Of a DNA stretch of 64,000 nt, positions 18,612-28,722 are shown piece by piece. Made by a program: the position numbers and the translations under genes. Source of the DNA: Oscillospiraceae bacterium (GTDB taxonomy: Bacteria > Bacillota > Clostridia > Oscillospirales > Ruminococcaceae); contig JAJQGJ010000024.1 in NCBI GenBank assembly GCA_021200565.1, positions 20,644 through 84,643 of the forward strand, written 5' to 3'. Numbering within the stretch: the stretch's first letter is position 1; each line of letters starts with the position of its first letter. A model generated the notes under the pieces. That model worked only from the letters and a program-made list of their open reading frames with translations, made no database searches and was not told the DNA's origin.

Positions 18612-19475
18612 ATGAAAGAGCGTTTGAAGAAAATCCTGTCGAAATTCGAAAGAGAAGAGCGACCAAGGCTCAGGCTTCGCCGTGGGGACAAGCTTCCGCT
18701 TATGATGGCTGTTGCCTGCATCATAACGGCGACGGCAACCTACATGATATTAAGTGGCACTGCGGCATATGCCAAAAAGCTTGTGGCATTGCGAGCTATA
18801 ACGCCTGAAATTCAGGACTATGAGCTTGGAAACTACTCTTTTGAACCGGTCACCACAAAGAGAAATATTCTCTTTTCGATAACCAATGAGGAAGAACTGT
18901 GCCGTGTGCATGTATTATCTTTCGATGAGGACAAGCACACTCTTGACATCTCAGACATTCCGCCAGATACTCTTGTCTCCTGCGGAGGCTTTGAGGGAAC
19001 GCTTGCGGAAGCTTACGAAACCGAAGTCTATGCAGAAATAGTCTCGATGGCATTAAGTCTCCATCTTGATGGAAGCATGGCAACGGACGTCGAAACAATT
19101 TCTGACTGTATAAATCTTCTCGGCGGAGTGAAACTGACTCTTGACAAAGAGATAAAAATCGGCGAAAATATATTAAGTAAGGGTAAAAGAACTGTAATGG
19201 GAAGTGTAGCAAAGATTATCTTCTCTGACGGTCAAGCCTACACTGACGGCGACATAGATCGTATCACCGCATATCATAATCTTCTAATATCGCTTATTTC
19301 AACTCTTAAAGAAAAAGGCGCAGTCGAGTGGGTCAGTCTCACTCTTAACCTCATTGTAAACAAAGTCGAAACCGATATGACTGTCAGCGAGATTATAGAG
19401 CTTATAAATCTCCTGAACAGGATACAGACAGAGAACATTAATATCAATTTGATAACAATAGAAAATTCAAAGTAA
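18612..19475 (+). CDS. Divergent LytR-CpsA-Psr (LCP) family protein
   Basis: LCP enzymes attach wall polymers to peptidoglycan outside the membrane. This 287-residue protein sits at the usual LCP position between yqeK and rsfS and keeps the outline of the fold: a basic N terminus, one membrane segment (about 28-50), a strand like the family NILLxGxD (RNILFSITNEEELC), then ISDIPPDTLV where others have SIPRDTYV, GGVKLTLDKEI, and DGQAYTDGDIDRI near the position of the family RxRxxDxxR motif. The catalytic arginines appear to be missing, so it may be inactive or altered. Assignment is by context and weak similarity. Confidence 0.65.
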   Translation: MKERLKKILSKFEREERPRLRLRRGDKLPLMMAVACIITATATYMILSGTAAYAKKLVALRAITPEIQDYELGNYSFEPVTTKRNILFSITNEEELCRVHVLSFDEDKHTLDISDIPPDTLVSCGGFEGTLAEAYETEVYAEIVSMALSLHLDGSMATDVETISDCINLLGGVKLTLDKEIKIGENILSKGKRTVMGSVAKIIFSDGQAYTDGDIDRITAYHNLLISLISTLKEKGAVEWVSLTLNLIVNKVETDMTVSEIIELINLLNRIQTENININLITIENSK

Positions 19476-19486
19476 AGGAGCTCGAA

Positions 19487-19840
19487 ATGACAGAATTAGA
19501 AAAAATCACGGCAATAGTGAAAGCACTCGACTCAAAGAAAGCGGAGGACATCCGGGTAATCAAGATAACCGACCTGACGATAATCGCTGACTACTTCGTT
19601 ATCGCCGGTGGCACCTCCACAACCCACACCAAGGCTCTTGCCGACGAGACGGAATTCAAATTAGGCGAGCTTGGAATCAAGCCCAGCCATATTGAGGGCG
19701 TCGACGGTGCGAGCTGGATAGCAATGGACTTCGGCGACATCATTGTGCATGTATTTTGTAAAGATACCCGTGCGCAATATTCGCTTGAAAAGCTCTGGAG
19801 CGATGGAGAAGTTATTGACATATCGGGGATGCTGTGTTAA
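19487..19840 (+). CDS. rsfS: Ribosomal silencing factor RsfS
   Basis: RsfS binds L14 and blocks subunit joining when nutrients are scarce. The 117-residue protein has the family core (DLTIIADYFVIAGGTSTTHT; HIEGVDGASWIAMDFGDIIVHVF; YSLEKLWSDGEVI). AAAGGAGCTCG precedes the ATG. The nadD-yqeK-LCP-rsfS-leuS order is conserved in Clostridia. The leuS promoter appears to lie at its 3' end. Confidence 0.95.
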   Translation: MTELEKITAIVKALDSKKAEDIRVIKITDLTIIADYFVIAGGTSTTHTKALADETEFKLGELGIKPSHIEGVDGASWIAMDFGDIIVHVFCKDTRAQYSLEKLWSDGEVIDISGMLC

Positions 19841-19843
19841 AAT
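19814..19843 (+). promoter_or_regulatory. Probable leuS promoter inside the rsfS 3' end
   Basis: TTGACA (19814-19819) and TAAAAT (19838-19843) with an 18-base spacer and TGTG before the -10. A second TTGACA (19852) has only a weak -10 (TTATAA). The distance to leuS leaves no room for a T-box. Confidence 0.5.
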
Positions 19844-19893
19844 ACAGTAGATTGACAAAGGGTCACCCAAGTAAATTATAAGGACTGATAACA

Positions 19894-22299
<2,406 letters not shown>

Positions 22300-22322
22300 T
22301 TTTCGAAACTTGCAAATTTCTC

Positions 22323-22351
22323 TTGACTTCCATTAGCATTTGTTCTATAAT
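22323..22351 (+). promoter_or_regulatory. rpsU promoter
   Basis: TTGACT (22323-22328) and TATAAT (22346-22351), 17-base spacer. The predicted start is near 22358, leaving a leader of about 86 bases. Confidence 0.8.
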
Positions 22352-22357
22352 GTAAGA

Positions 22358-22440
22358 AGTTACATTGTGCGTAAATGTAAGTATAATCCTCAGCCAGCCT
22401 CAGGCTAGCTGCCTGACCATGTGGCAAAAGGGGGGAACAT
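22358..22440 (+). promoter_or_regulatory. Structured rpsU leader, candidate regulatory RNA
   Basis: Two hairpins are seen: TTACATT (22360-22366) with AATGTAA (22374-22380) at the very 5' end, and CAGC-AGCC (22391-22399) with GGCT-GCTG (22403-22411), broken by one C/A mismatch. They precede a G-rich Shine-Dalgarno (AAGGGGGG near 22427-22434). This could be an autoregulatory leader for S21; that role is inference. Confidence 0.45.
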
Positions 22441-22443
22441 CAA

Positions 22444-22617
22444 ATGGCAGAAATACACGTCGGCAAAAACGAATCACTGGACACCGCTCTTAAACGCTTC
22501 AAGAGATCATGCGCTCGAGATGGTGTTATCGCCGAGGTACGTAAAAGAGAACACTACGAAAAGCCTTCTGTAAAGCGTAAGAAGAAGTCGGAAGCTGCTC
22601 GTAAGCGTAAGTACTGA
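22444..22617 (+). CDS. rpsU: 30S ribosomal protein S21
   Basis: A 57-residue basic protein, [19 protein letters not shown]..., with the S21 signature ([20 protein letters not shown]) and a Lys/Arg-rich tail ending ARKRKY. It sits on the small subunit near the anti-Shine-Dalgarno and aids initiation. The ATG follows a G-rich Shine-Dalgarno by about 9 bases. It is transcribed from its own promoter and closed by a terminator. Confidence 0.95.
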   Translation: MAEIHVGKNESLDTALKRFKRSCARDGVIAEVRKREHYEKPSVKRKKKSEAARKRKY

Positions 22618-22635
22618 TCAGTAAGAAAATCAAAG

Positions 22636-22680
22636 GCGAGCAGTTGCCGATAGCATATCGGTCTGCCCGCTTTTGTTTTT
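22636..22680 (+). terminator. Terminator after rpsU
   Basis: GCGAGCAG (22636-22643 region) pairs with CTGCCCGC (22663-22670) around an inner CCGATA/TATCGG stem, followed by TTTTGTTTTT. Confidence 0.8.
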
Positions 22681-22695
22681 GATTGAGGAGAATTG

Positions 22696-23190
22696 ATGCT
22701 TTTCAAACCGAAATACGTATTCAACACTATAGCCGACATTGATGTCGAATTCCTGCAGCGTGAGAACATCAAAGCCCTGATTCTGGACCTGGACAACACT
22801 CTGACCACGCATAACAATCCGATTCCAAACGAGAAGATAGCTGGTTGGCTGGCTAAAATGAAGGCAGAGGGTGTCCCGATGCTGATAATGTCAAACAATC
22901 ACTATGAACGTGTCAAGCCTTTTTCGGAATCTTTGGGGCTCGACTTTGTCTGTGACGCCGGAAAGCCGCTCGGCAAAGGCTATAAGGAAGCTATCGGGCG
23001 TTTGGAACTACCGAAGAAAGAAGTCGCCACGGTTGGTGATCAGATCTATACCGATGTTTTAGGTTCAAATTTTCACGGAATCCGCTGTATATTCACGTTT
23101 CCGATAGTCTATGAAACCGGCTTCTGGTTCAGAGTAAAGAGAACTCTCGAAAAGCCATTACTACCCAAGAAAGAGAGGGCACTGAAATGA
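22696..23190 (+). CDS. yqeG: YqeG-family HAD-IIIA phosphatase
   Basis: A small HAD hydrolase. Motif I is ALILDLDNTLTTHNNP (nucleophile Asp and acid/base Asp), motif II is PMLIMSNN, and motif IV is TVGDQIYTDVLGSNFHGI. The length of 164 residues and the C-terminal FWFRVKRTLEKPLL match YqeG. The start is ATG 22696 with GAGGAG 5 bases upstream, not the preceding in-frame TTG. The stop overlaps the next gene by 4 bases. The physiological substrate is not established. Confidence 0.9.
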   Translation: MLFKPKYVFNTIADIDVEFLQRENIKALILDLDNTLTTHNNPIPNEKIAGWLAKMKAEGVPMLIMSNNHYERVKPFSESLGLDFVCDAGKPLGKGYKEAIGRLELPKKEVATVGDQIYTDVLGSNFHGIRCIFTFPIVYETGFWFRVKRTLEKPLLPKKERALK

Positions 23191-24065
23191 CAGCACTATT
23201 CGGACCAGCCGGCAGCTCGGAAGCTTTTTCAAAGATATATAAGAAGTCATCCGACATGCCAAAGTACTTAAGCGAAATGAGTCTTGATGCCTTTGAGTAT
23301 CAGTGCGGACAGGGAGTCCGTGTCACCGAAGCCACAGGAATAGCTCTTAAGTCCGAAGCCGAAAAGTGGGGAATCAGGCTCTCGCTTCATTCGCCATATT
23401 TTATCTCGCTTTCAAGTGTAGAACCGGAAAAGCGAGACAAGAGTATCGACTACATATTGCAGTCATGTCGGGCAGCAAAGCTCATCGGTGCTGACAGAAT
23501 CGTCATCCACTCCGGCTCCTGTGCAAAAATATCACGTGAATATGCGCTTGAGCTTGCCTGCGAAACCCTTTCAAGAGCGAGACAGGCTGCTATCGCTGAA
23601 GGCTTTGAAGACATCCACTTCTGCCCTGAAACAATGGGAAAGGTAAACCAGCTTGGAACTCTTGACGAGGTTCTGACTCTTTGCAGGCTTGATGACACAT
23701 TCCTGCCAACAGTCGATTTCGGGCACCTCAACGCAAGGACGTTTGGAGCTGTGAATTCAAAAGAAGCCTTCTCCGAAATCCTTGACAAAATAGAAAACGA
23801 GCTCGGAAGTGATCGCCTGAAAATCTTCCACTCTCATTTCTCAAAGATTGAGTACACCAATCCGGGAGGCGAGAAGCGGCATCTGACTTTTGAGGACACA
23901 GTTTATGGTCCTGAGTGTGAGCCACTTATGGAGCTTATCGCAAAGAAGGGTCTTGCGCCCACGTTTATCTGCGAGAGCGCAGGAACACAGGACAAGGACG
24001 CACTGACTATGAAACAAATCTATAATAATTATTTATCGGGAGGAAATACATATGAGCAAATTTGA
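23187..24065 (+). CDS. Endonuclease IV-like TIM-barrel protein
   Basis: A 292-residue protein of the AP-endonuclease 2 family (endonuclease IV fold), which uses three metal ions to cut at abasic sites. Likely metal ligands appear in order: SLHSPYF (His), IVIHSGS (His), CPETMGK (Glu), TVDFGHLNA (Asp, His), IFHSHFS (His) and FICESAG (Glu). Start and end overlap both neighbours, so it is tightly coupled with yqeG and the aminopeptidase gene. It is more divergent from E. coli Nfo than a canonical orthologue, so DNA repair is likely but unproved. Confidence 0.8.
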   Translation: MTALFGPAGSSEAFSKIYKKSSDMPKYLSEMSLDAFEYQCGQGVRVTEATGIALKSEAEKWGIRLSLHSPYFISLSSVEPEKRDKSIDYILQSCRAAKLIGADRIVIHSGSCAKISREYALELACETLSRARQAAIAEGFEDIHFCPETMGKVNQLGTLDEVLTLCRLDDTFLPTVDFGHLNARTFGAVNSKEAFSEILDKIENELGSDRLKIFHSHFSKIEYTNPGGEKRHLTFEDTVYGPECEPLMELIAKKGLAPTFICESAGTQDKDALTMKQIYNNYLSGGNTYEQI

Positions 24066-25119
24066 AAGACTGTTTGAAGTGATGCCGGCTGGCATAGATT
24101 GCGCTTTAGTAACGGCTGACGTCAACCGCAGATACTTCACCGGCATGAAGTCATCAGCCGGAACCATCCTTGCCTTCAAGGACAAGGCTTATCTCATCAT
24201 CGATTCAAGATATTTCGAGGTAGCTTCACTCACCGTCAAGGACGCAGAGGTAATCCTTCAGGGCAAGCTCTTCGAGCAGATCAATGAGCTTCTCACGAAG
24301 CACGGCGCAAAGACTGTCGCTATAGAAAGCGACTATGTAACTGTCTCTCAGCTGAATTCTTTCAAGGAGAGAATCACTGCTGCAGAGGTAGTATCTTCAA
24401 ACGACTTAAGCAAGGCAATAGGTGAGCTCAGAATCGTCAAGACCCAGGACGAAATCGACAAGATGATCAAAGCTCAGAGAATCGCTGAGAAAGCATTCGA
24501 CAACGTCCTTAATTTCATCAAGGTCGGCGTCACCGAGAAAGAAATTGGTCTTTGCCTCGACTATTTCATGCTTAATAACGGAGCTGAGGATTTGTCATTC
24601 GAGACTATAGCCCTCACTGGTTCAAATACTTCCCGCCCTCACGGCGTAGGCGGCGACACCAAGGTCACTGAACATAGCTTTGTACTCATGGATTATGGTG
24701 CTACATATGACGGCTACCACAGCGACATGACCAGAACTGTTTGTGTGGGAACTCCTACCGATAAGATGGCTGAAGTCTATGACATCGTCCTGAGAGCCCA
24801 GCTCGAAGCTATGAAGCACATCAAGGCTGGCGTCAATGCAAGCGATGTTGACAAAGTTGCACGTGATATAATCACCGAAGCCGGCTATGGCGACAAATTC
24901 GGACATTCTCTCGGACATGGAGTTGGACTCGAAATTCACGAAGCACCCGCAGCAGCGCCGTCGAGCAAGCATGTCCTGAAAGAGAACATGATAGTTACCG
25001 ACGAACCAGGAATCTATCTTCCCGGAGAGTTCGGAGTCAGAATCGAAGACTTTGTAATAGTCAAGAATGACGGCTGCATAGACATGACAGAGGCGAAAAA
25101 GTCGCTTATAGTGCTGTAA
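24052..25119 (+). CDS. pepP: Aminopeptidase P family (Xaa-Pro) metallopeptidase
   Basis: An M24 pita-bread peptidase removing N-terminal residues before proline. The N-terminal creatinase domain (RYFTGMKSSAGTILAF) covers about 1-125. The dinuclear metal ligands are in VLMDYGATYDGYHSDMTRT (two Asp), FGHSLGHGVGLEIHEAP (His), VTDEPGIYLP (Glu) and GVRIEDFV (Glu). Length 355 is normal. GGGAGG precedes the ATG inside the 3' end of the previous gene. Position just upstream of efp is typical for Firmicutes. Confidence 0.95.
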   Translation: MSKFERLFEVMPAGIDCALVTADVNRRYFTGMKSSAGTILAFKDKAYLIIDSRYFEVASLTVKDAEVILQGKLFEQINELLTKHGAKTVAIESDYVTVSQLNSFKERITAAEVVSSNDLSKAIGELRIVKTQDEIDKMIKAQRIAEKAFDNVLNFIKVGVTEKEIGLCLDYFMLNNGAEDLSFETIALTGSNTSRPHGVGGDTKVTEHSFVLMDYGATYDGYHSDMTRTVCVGTPTDKMAEVYDIVLRAQLEAMKHIKAGVNASDVDKVARDIITEAGYGDKFGHSLGHGVGLEIHEAPAAAPSSKHVLKENMIVTDEPGIYLPGEFGVRIEDFVIVKNDGCIDMTEAKKSLIVL

Positions 25120-25163
25120 ATGTAAAAAATTCGGTGCAAATTGCACATATTTCGAATTAGTAC

Positions 25164-25192
25164 TTGCATTATTGACGATTATCGGTTAAAAT
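25164..25192 (+). promoter_or_regulatory. Probable efp promoter
   Basis: TTGCAT (25164-25169) and TAAAAT (25187-25192) with a 17-base spacer, about 70 bases before efp. The rest of the 150-base gap shows no clear terminator. Confidence 0.6.
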
Positions 25193-25268
25193 AGAATTAC
25201 TAAAGACAGAATTATCCTTCGGATGTTGTATGTAAACAGCATGCCGAAAGAATTGGAGGAAAATTTAA

Positions 25269-25826
25269 ATGATTTCAGCAGGTGAATTCAGAAACGGCGT
25301 AACCTTCGAGGAAGATGGCAACGTCATGCAGGTCATAGAGTTCCAGCACGTCAAGCCTGGTAAAGGTGCTGCATTTGTAAGAACCAAAACAAAGAACGTA
25401 CTTACAGGTGCCGTAGTCGAAAAATCTTACAACCCCACCGCAAAGTTCCCGACAGCTTATATCGAAAGACGTGATATGGAGTATTCCTACTCTGATGGCG
25501 AGCTCTACTACTTCATGGATTCGGAAACCTATGAGCAGATTCCTGTAAGCCCTAACGACGTCGGCGACAACTTCAAGTTTGTCAAGGAAAACATGGTCTG
25601 CACAATCCTTTCCTACAAGGGTAAGGTATTTGGCGTAGAGCCCCCGTTCTTTGTAGATCTCGTTGTAACCCAGACCGATCCTGGCTTTGCAGGCAACACC
25701 GCAACAAATGCGCAGAAGCCCGCAACCCTCGAAACCGGCGCAGAGATCAAGGTTCCGCTCTTCATCAATGAGGGCGAAACGATCAGAATCGACACCAGAA
25801 CCGGTGAATACATGGGTCGTGCATAA
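25269..25826 (+). CDS. efp: Elongation factor P
   Basis: EF-P binds between the P and E sites and rescues ribosomes stalled on polyproline. The 185-residue protein has the three-domain EF-P layout; the modifiable loop is KPGKGAAF with Lys32 at the tip. GGAGG precedes the ATG. The C-terminal signature is [14 protein letters not shown]. The proline-rich DprA linker and Pro-rich proteins in this window would be natural clients. Confidence 0.97.
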   Translation: MISAGEFRNGVTFEEDGNVMQVIEFQHVKPGKGAAFVRTKTKNVLTGAVVEKSYNPTAKFPTAYIERRDMEYSYSDGELYYFMDSETYEQIPVSPNDVGDNFKFVKENMVCTILSYKGKVFGVEPPFFVDLVVTQTDPGFAGNTATNAQKPATLETGAEIKVPLFINEGETIRIDTRTGEYMGRA

Positions 25827-25878
25827 AAAAGTACATCTCTATTTCAACACTAAAATTTAAACCAGAGGAGGATTTGTT

Positions 25879-26397
25879 ATGAACTTATCAGAAAAGGTAC
25901 AGTACCTGAGCGGTCTTATGGACGGCTTGGGAATTGACGAGTCAACCGACACCGGAAAGGTACTTCTTGCAATGAAGGACATTCTGGACGAGGTGTGCGA
26001 GGCTGTTGACGGAATTGACAGCGACGTCGACGATATTGTCGACTTCTGCAACGCAATGGACGAGGATCTTCACCATGTGGAGGAGGCTATCTTTGATGAG
26101 CCTTATGACGAACCGCCTCACGGTCCTCACCACGGTCCTCATGATCCTCACGGACCTCACGACGGTCCACACCATGGTCCACATCCAGGTCCGCATCATC
26201 CTGACCACGACCATTGCTGCTGCCATCACCACGAGATGGAGGAAGATGATCTCCCTTTTGAACATGCCTTCCCGTTCTTTGATGACGACCCGCTTCCAGT
26301 CTGGGATGACGACGAGGAAGTCGATATTCCTGACGAAGAAGACGAAGACGAGAGCGAAGCTTCCGAGGCTGGTGGAGAGGACAAACCCGAGGAGTAA
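25879..26397 (+). CDS. CD1247-like N-terminal domain protein with His/Pro- and Asp/Glu-rich tail
   Basis: Residues 1-75 resemble the short helical domain seen in clostridial CD1247-like proteins (KVQYLSGLMDGLGI, GKVLLAMKDILDEVCEAV, DEDLHHVEE). Residues about 78-118 are a repeat of Pro-His-Gly-Pro-His units ending in DHDHCCCHHHEME, and the tail is almost all acidic. There is no signal peptide or membrane segment. The His/Cys cluster suggests metal binding or storage; function is unknown. It follows efp and is closed by a strong hairpin. Confidence 0.7.
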   Translation: MNLSEKVQYLSGLMDGLGIDESTDTGKVLLAMKDILDEVCEAVDGIDSDVDDIVDFCNAMDEDLHHVEEAIFDEPYDEPPHGPHHGPHDPHGPHDGPHHGPHPGPHHPDHDHCCCHHHEMEEDDLPFEHAFPFFDDDPLPVWDDDEEVDIPDEEDEDESEASEAGGEDKPEE

Positions 26398-26421
26398 TCC
26401 TTATAAGCTAAACAGGCAAAC

Positions 26422-26456
26422 AGCTCTCCCGTAGGAGTTCTTACGGGAGAGCTTTG
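26422..26456 (+). terminator. Terminator hairpin after the His-rich gene
   Basis: A perfect 12-bp stem, AGCTCTCCCGTA (26422-26433) with TACGGGAGAGCT (26442-26453), loop of 8. The T tract is short. Confidence 0.75.
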
Positions 26457-26480
26457 AATGAAAGAATATGGGTAATAAAT

Positions 26481-27155
26481 ATGGCTACATCAACCAAAAA
26501 AATTGATACAAAAAAATTAGTATTAGCAGCACTGTTTTCCGCACTTGCATATCTTATTTCACTGGTATTTCGAGTTCCTTTCGTCCCGGCAGTCAGCTTT
26601 TTGAGGTATGATGCCAAGGACGTTATTATAGCTCTTGAGGGCTTCATCTTAGGACCATGGTACTCGGTTGCAACATCAGTTATTGTCTCGCTTATCGAGA
26701 TGGTAACCATCAGCTCAACCGGCATTATAGGCGCAGTAATGAACGTCCTCTCAACGCTCTCATTCGTAGTTCCGGCAACAGTAATTTATAAGTACAATCG
26801 TAAGGTTTATGGCGCAGTTATGGGACTCGCTGTCGGAGTATTCGCAATGACCGGCTGCATGCTCCTTTGGAACTACTTCATCACGCCTCTTTATATGGGC
26901 GTTTCAAGAGAAGCGGTTGCCGCACTACTCCTCCCGGCATTCTTCCCGTTCAACTTCATCAAAGGCTTGATCAACGCTTGTTTGACATTTATTTTGTATA
27001 AACCCATAATGAATGCCCTGAGACACGCTAAAGTACTTCCCGCATCATCAGGAAGCGCACCGAAGAAGGGCACTGCAGTTGCAATCAATATAGCAATGAT
27101 AGCTGTTTTAGCGTGCGCCTTAGGAATAGCAATCTGGCTCAGCACCAGAAGTTAA
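26481..27155 (+). CDS. ECF transporter S component, RibU-like
   Basis: A hydrophobic protein with about six membrane segments and the ECF S-component hallmarks: an N-terminal helix LVLAALFSALAYLIS, the loop PAVSFLRYDAKDVIIALEGF and the GPWYSVATSVIVSLIEM segment, which match riboflavin-type (RibU) substrate-binding proteins. It would share an EcfAAT energising module encoded elsewhere. ATG 26481 is used because the earlier in-frame start (26454) lies in the terminator. No FMN riboswitch is visible upstream, so riboflavin as substrate is a family-level guess. Confidence 0.78.
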   Translation: MATSTKKIDTKKLVLAALFSALAYLISLVFRVPFVPAVSFLRYDAKDVIIALEGFILGPWYSVATSVIVSLIEMVTISSTGIIGAVMNVLSTLSFVVPATVIYKYNRKVYGAVMGLAVGVFAMTGCMLLWNYFITPLYMGVSREAVAALLLPAFFPFNFIKGLINACLTFILYKPIMNALRHAKVLPASSGSAPKKGTAVAINIAMIAVLACALGIAIWLSTRS

Positions 27156-27165
27156 GGAGAAAATC

Positions 27166-28698
27166 ATGCCTAGTTGGCTTAAAAACGCAATTTTTTATGA
27201 GATATACCCACAGTCGTTTATGGATACCAATGGCGACGGAATCGGCGATTTTATAGGCATAATTTCAAAGCTACCCTACATAAAAAACCTTGGTTGCAAT
27301 GCAATCTGGATAAATCCATGCTTCAAGTCTCCTTTCGGCGACGCTGGTTATGACGTCTCCGATTACTATGAGGTCGCCCCGAGATACGGCACCAATGACG
27401 ACTTAAAGAGACTTTTTGAGGAAGCCCACAAGCTCGACATGCATGTGCTTCTCGATTTAGTCCCCGGGCACACCTCCTGGGATCACGAGTGGTTCAAGCG
27501 CTCATGTGAAGCTGAGCATAACGAATATTCCGACAGATATATCTGGACGGATTCCATCTGGGAGCAGCCTAAAGACCTTGCCTGCCTTGCTGGAATTGCA
27601 CCACGTGACGGATGCTGCGCTGTCAACTTCTTCTCTCATCAGCCAGCACTTAATTATGGCTATGAGGAGATAACCCGCCCATGGCAACAGCCAACCGACG
27701 CTGAAGGACCAAAAGCAACTCTCGAAGAGATGAAGAACATCATGCGCTTCTGGCTTAATATGGGCTGCGACGGCTTCCGTGTCGACATGGCGGGATCTTT
27801 GGTTAAAAATGACCCCGAAAGCAAGGGCACAATCCGCCTCTGGCAGAACGTAAGAGGATTTCTCGACAAGGAATTTCCGAATGCCGCTCTTATTTCCGAG
27901 TGGGGAGACCCTGACAAGTCGCTTGCCGGCGGATTCCATATGGACTTCCTGCTCCACTTTGGACCTATGAAGTATTGGGAACTCTTCCGCGGCGATAAGG
28001 CTTTCTTTTCTGGCAAGGGAGATATTTCCGAATTCTTTGAGAAGTATATGGAGAGCTACAATAAAGCCTACGGCAAGGGACTCATCTGCATCCCATCCGG
28101 CAACCACGACATGCAGAGAATTTCCCACGACCTTACCGAAGAGGAAATAAAGCTTGCGTTCGCATTTATCCTCAGCATGCCCGGCGCCCCGTTCATCTAC
28201 TATGGCGACGAAATCGGCATGAGAAACCTTGATGGTTTGGTTTCAGTCGAAGGCGGCTATGGCAGAACTGCTGCCAGAACTCCCATGCAGTGGGACGAAA
28301 CTAAGAACGCCGGCTTCAGTACAGCGGAGTCCGATAAGCTTTATATCACAATAGACCCTGACGAAAATCGCCCGACTGTTTCAAAGCAGGAAGCTGACGA
28401 AAGCTCAATCTTAAACGAACTGAAGCGAATTACATCGGTTCGCAAGACCCATCCGGCTCTCAGCTCCGAAAGCGATTTCGAGCTCGTCTATGTTAAGAAG
28501 AACGACCCTGTAATTGCATATATCCGCAAGAGCGAATCTGAAAAGCTTCTTGTCGTGATAAATACATCCGATAAGCCCGAAGCTATTGCTTGCGATTATC
28601 TCCCAGAAGAGACAATCTACGAGCAGGGAAGCCCGGCAGAATTCGACGGCAAAAAATCACTTGTACAAGCAAAATCCTGCGGTTTTTACCGCATTTAA
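27166..28698 (+). CDS. GH13 family alpha-amylase/alpha-glucosidase, cytoplasmic
   Basis: A TIM-barrel glycoside hydrolase acting on alpha-glucosidic bonds. It shows the GH13 N terminus (AIFYEIYPQSFMDTNGDGIG), nucleophile Asp207 in GFRVDMAGS, acid/base Glu245 in LISEWGDP and Asp315 in SGNHDMQR. There is no signal peptide, so it acts on imported oligosaccharides; length 510 fits an oligo-alpha-glucosidase or trehalose-type hydrolase. AAGGAG precedes the ATG. It is 10 bases after the transporter gene, which may be coincidental. Exact substrate cannot be read from sequence. Confidence 0.88.
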   Translation: MPSWLKNAIFYEIYPQSFMDTNGDGIGDFIGIISKLPYIKNLGCNAIWINPCFKSPFGDAGYDVSDYYEVAPRYGTNDDLKRLFEEAHKLDMHVLLDLVPGHTSWDHEWFKRSCEAEHNEYSDRYIWTDSIWEQPKDLACLAGIAPRDGCCAVNFFSHQPALNYGYEEITRPWQQPTDAEGPKATLEEMKNIMRFWLNMGCDGFRVDMAGSLVKNDPESKGTIRLWQNVRGFLDKEFPNAALISEWGDPDKSLAGGFHMDFLLHFGPMKYWELFRGDKAFFSGKGDISEFFEKYMESYNKAYGKGLICIPSGNHDMQRISHDLTEEEIKLAFAFILSMPGAPFIYYGDEIGMRNLDGLVSVEGGYGRTAARTPMQWDETKNAGFSTAESDKLYITIDPDENRPTVSKQEADESSILNELKRITSVRKTHPALSSESDFELVYVKKNDPVIAYIRKSESEKLLVVINTSDKPEAIACDYLPEETIYEQGSPAEFDGKKSLVQAKSCGFYRI

Positions 28699-28722
28699 AT
28701 CGACAAAGAAGGACAGATAGAA

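Noticed and set aside
26006..26434. 142-codon open frame across the His-rich gene
   Set aside because: Frame shadow created by the repetitive CAC/CCT codons; no ribosome-binding site or domain.
26401..26480. FMN riboswitch before the RibU-like gene
   Set aside because: The region holds a simple terminator; no FMN aptamer core is present.
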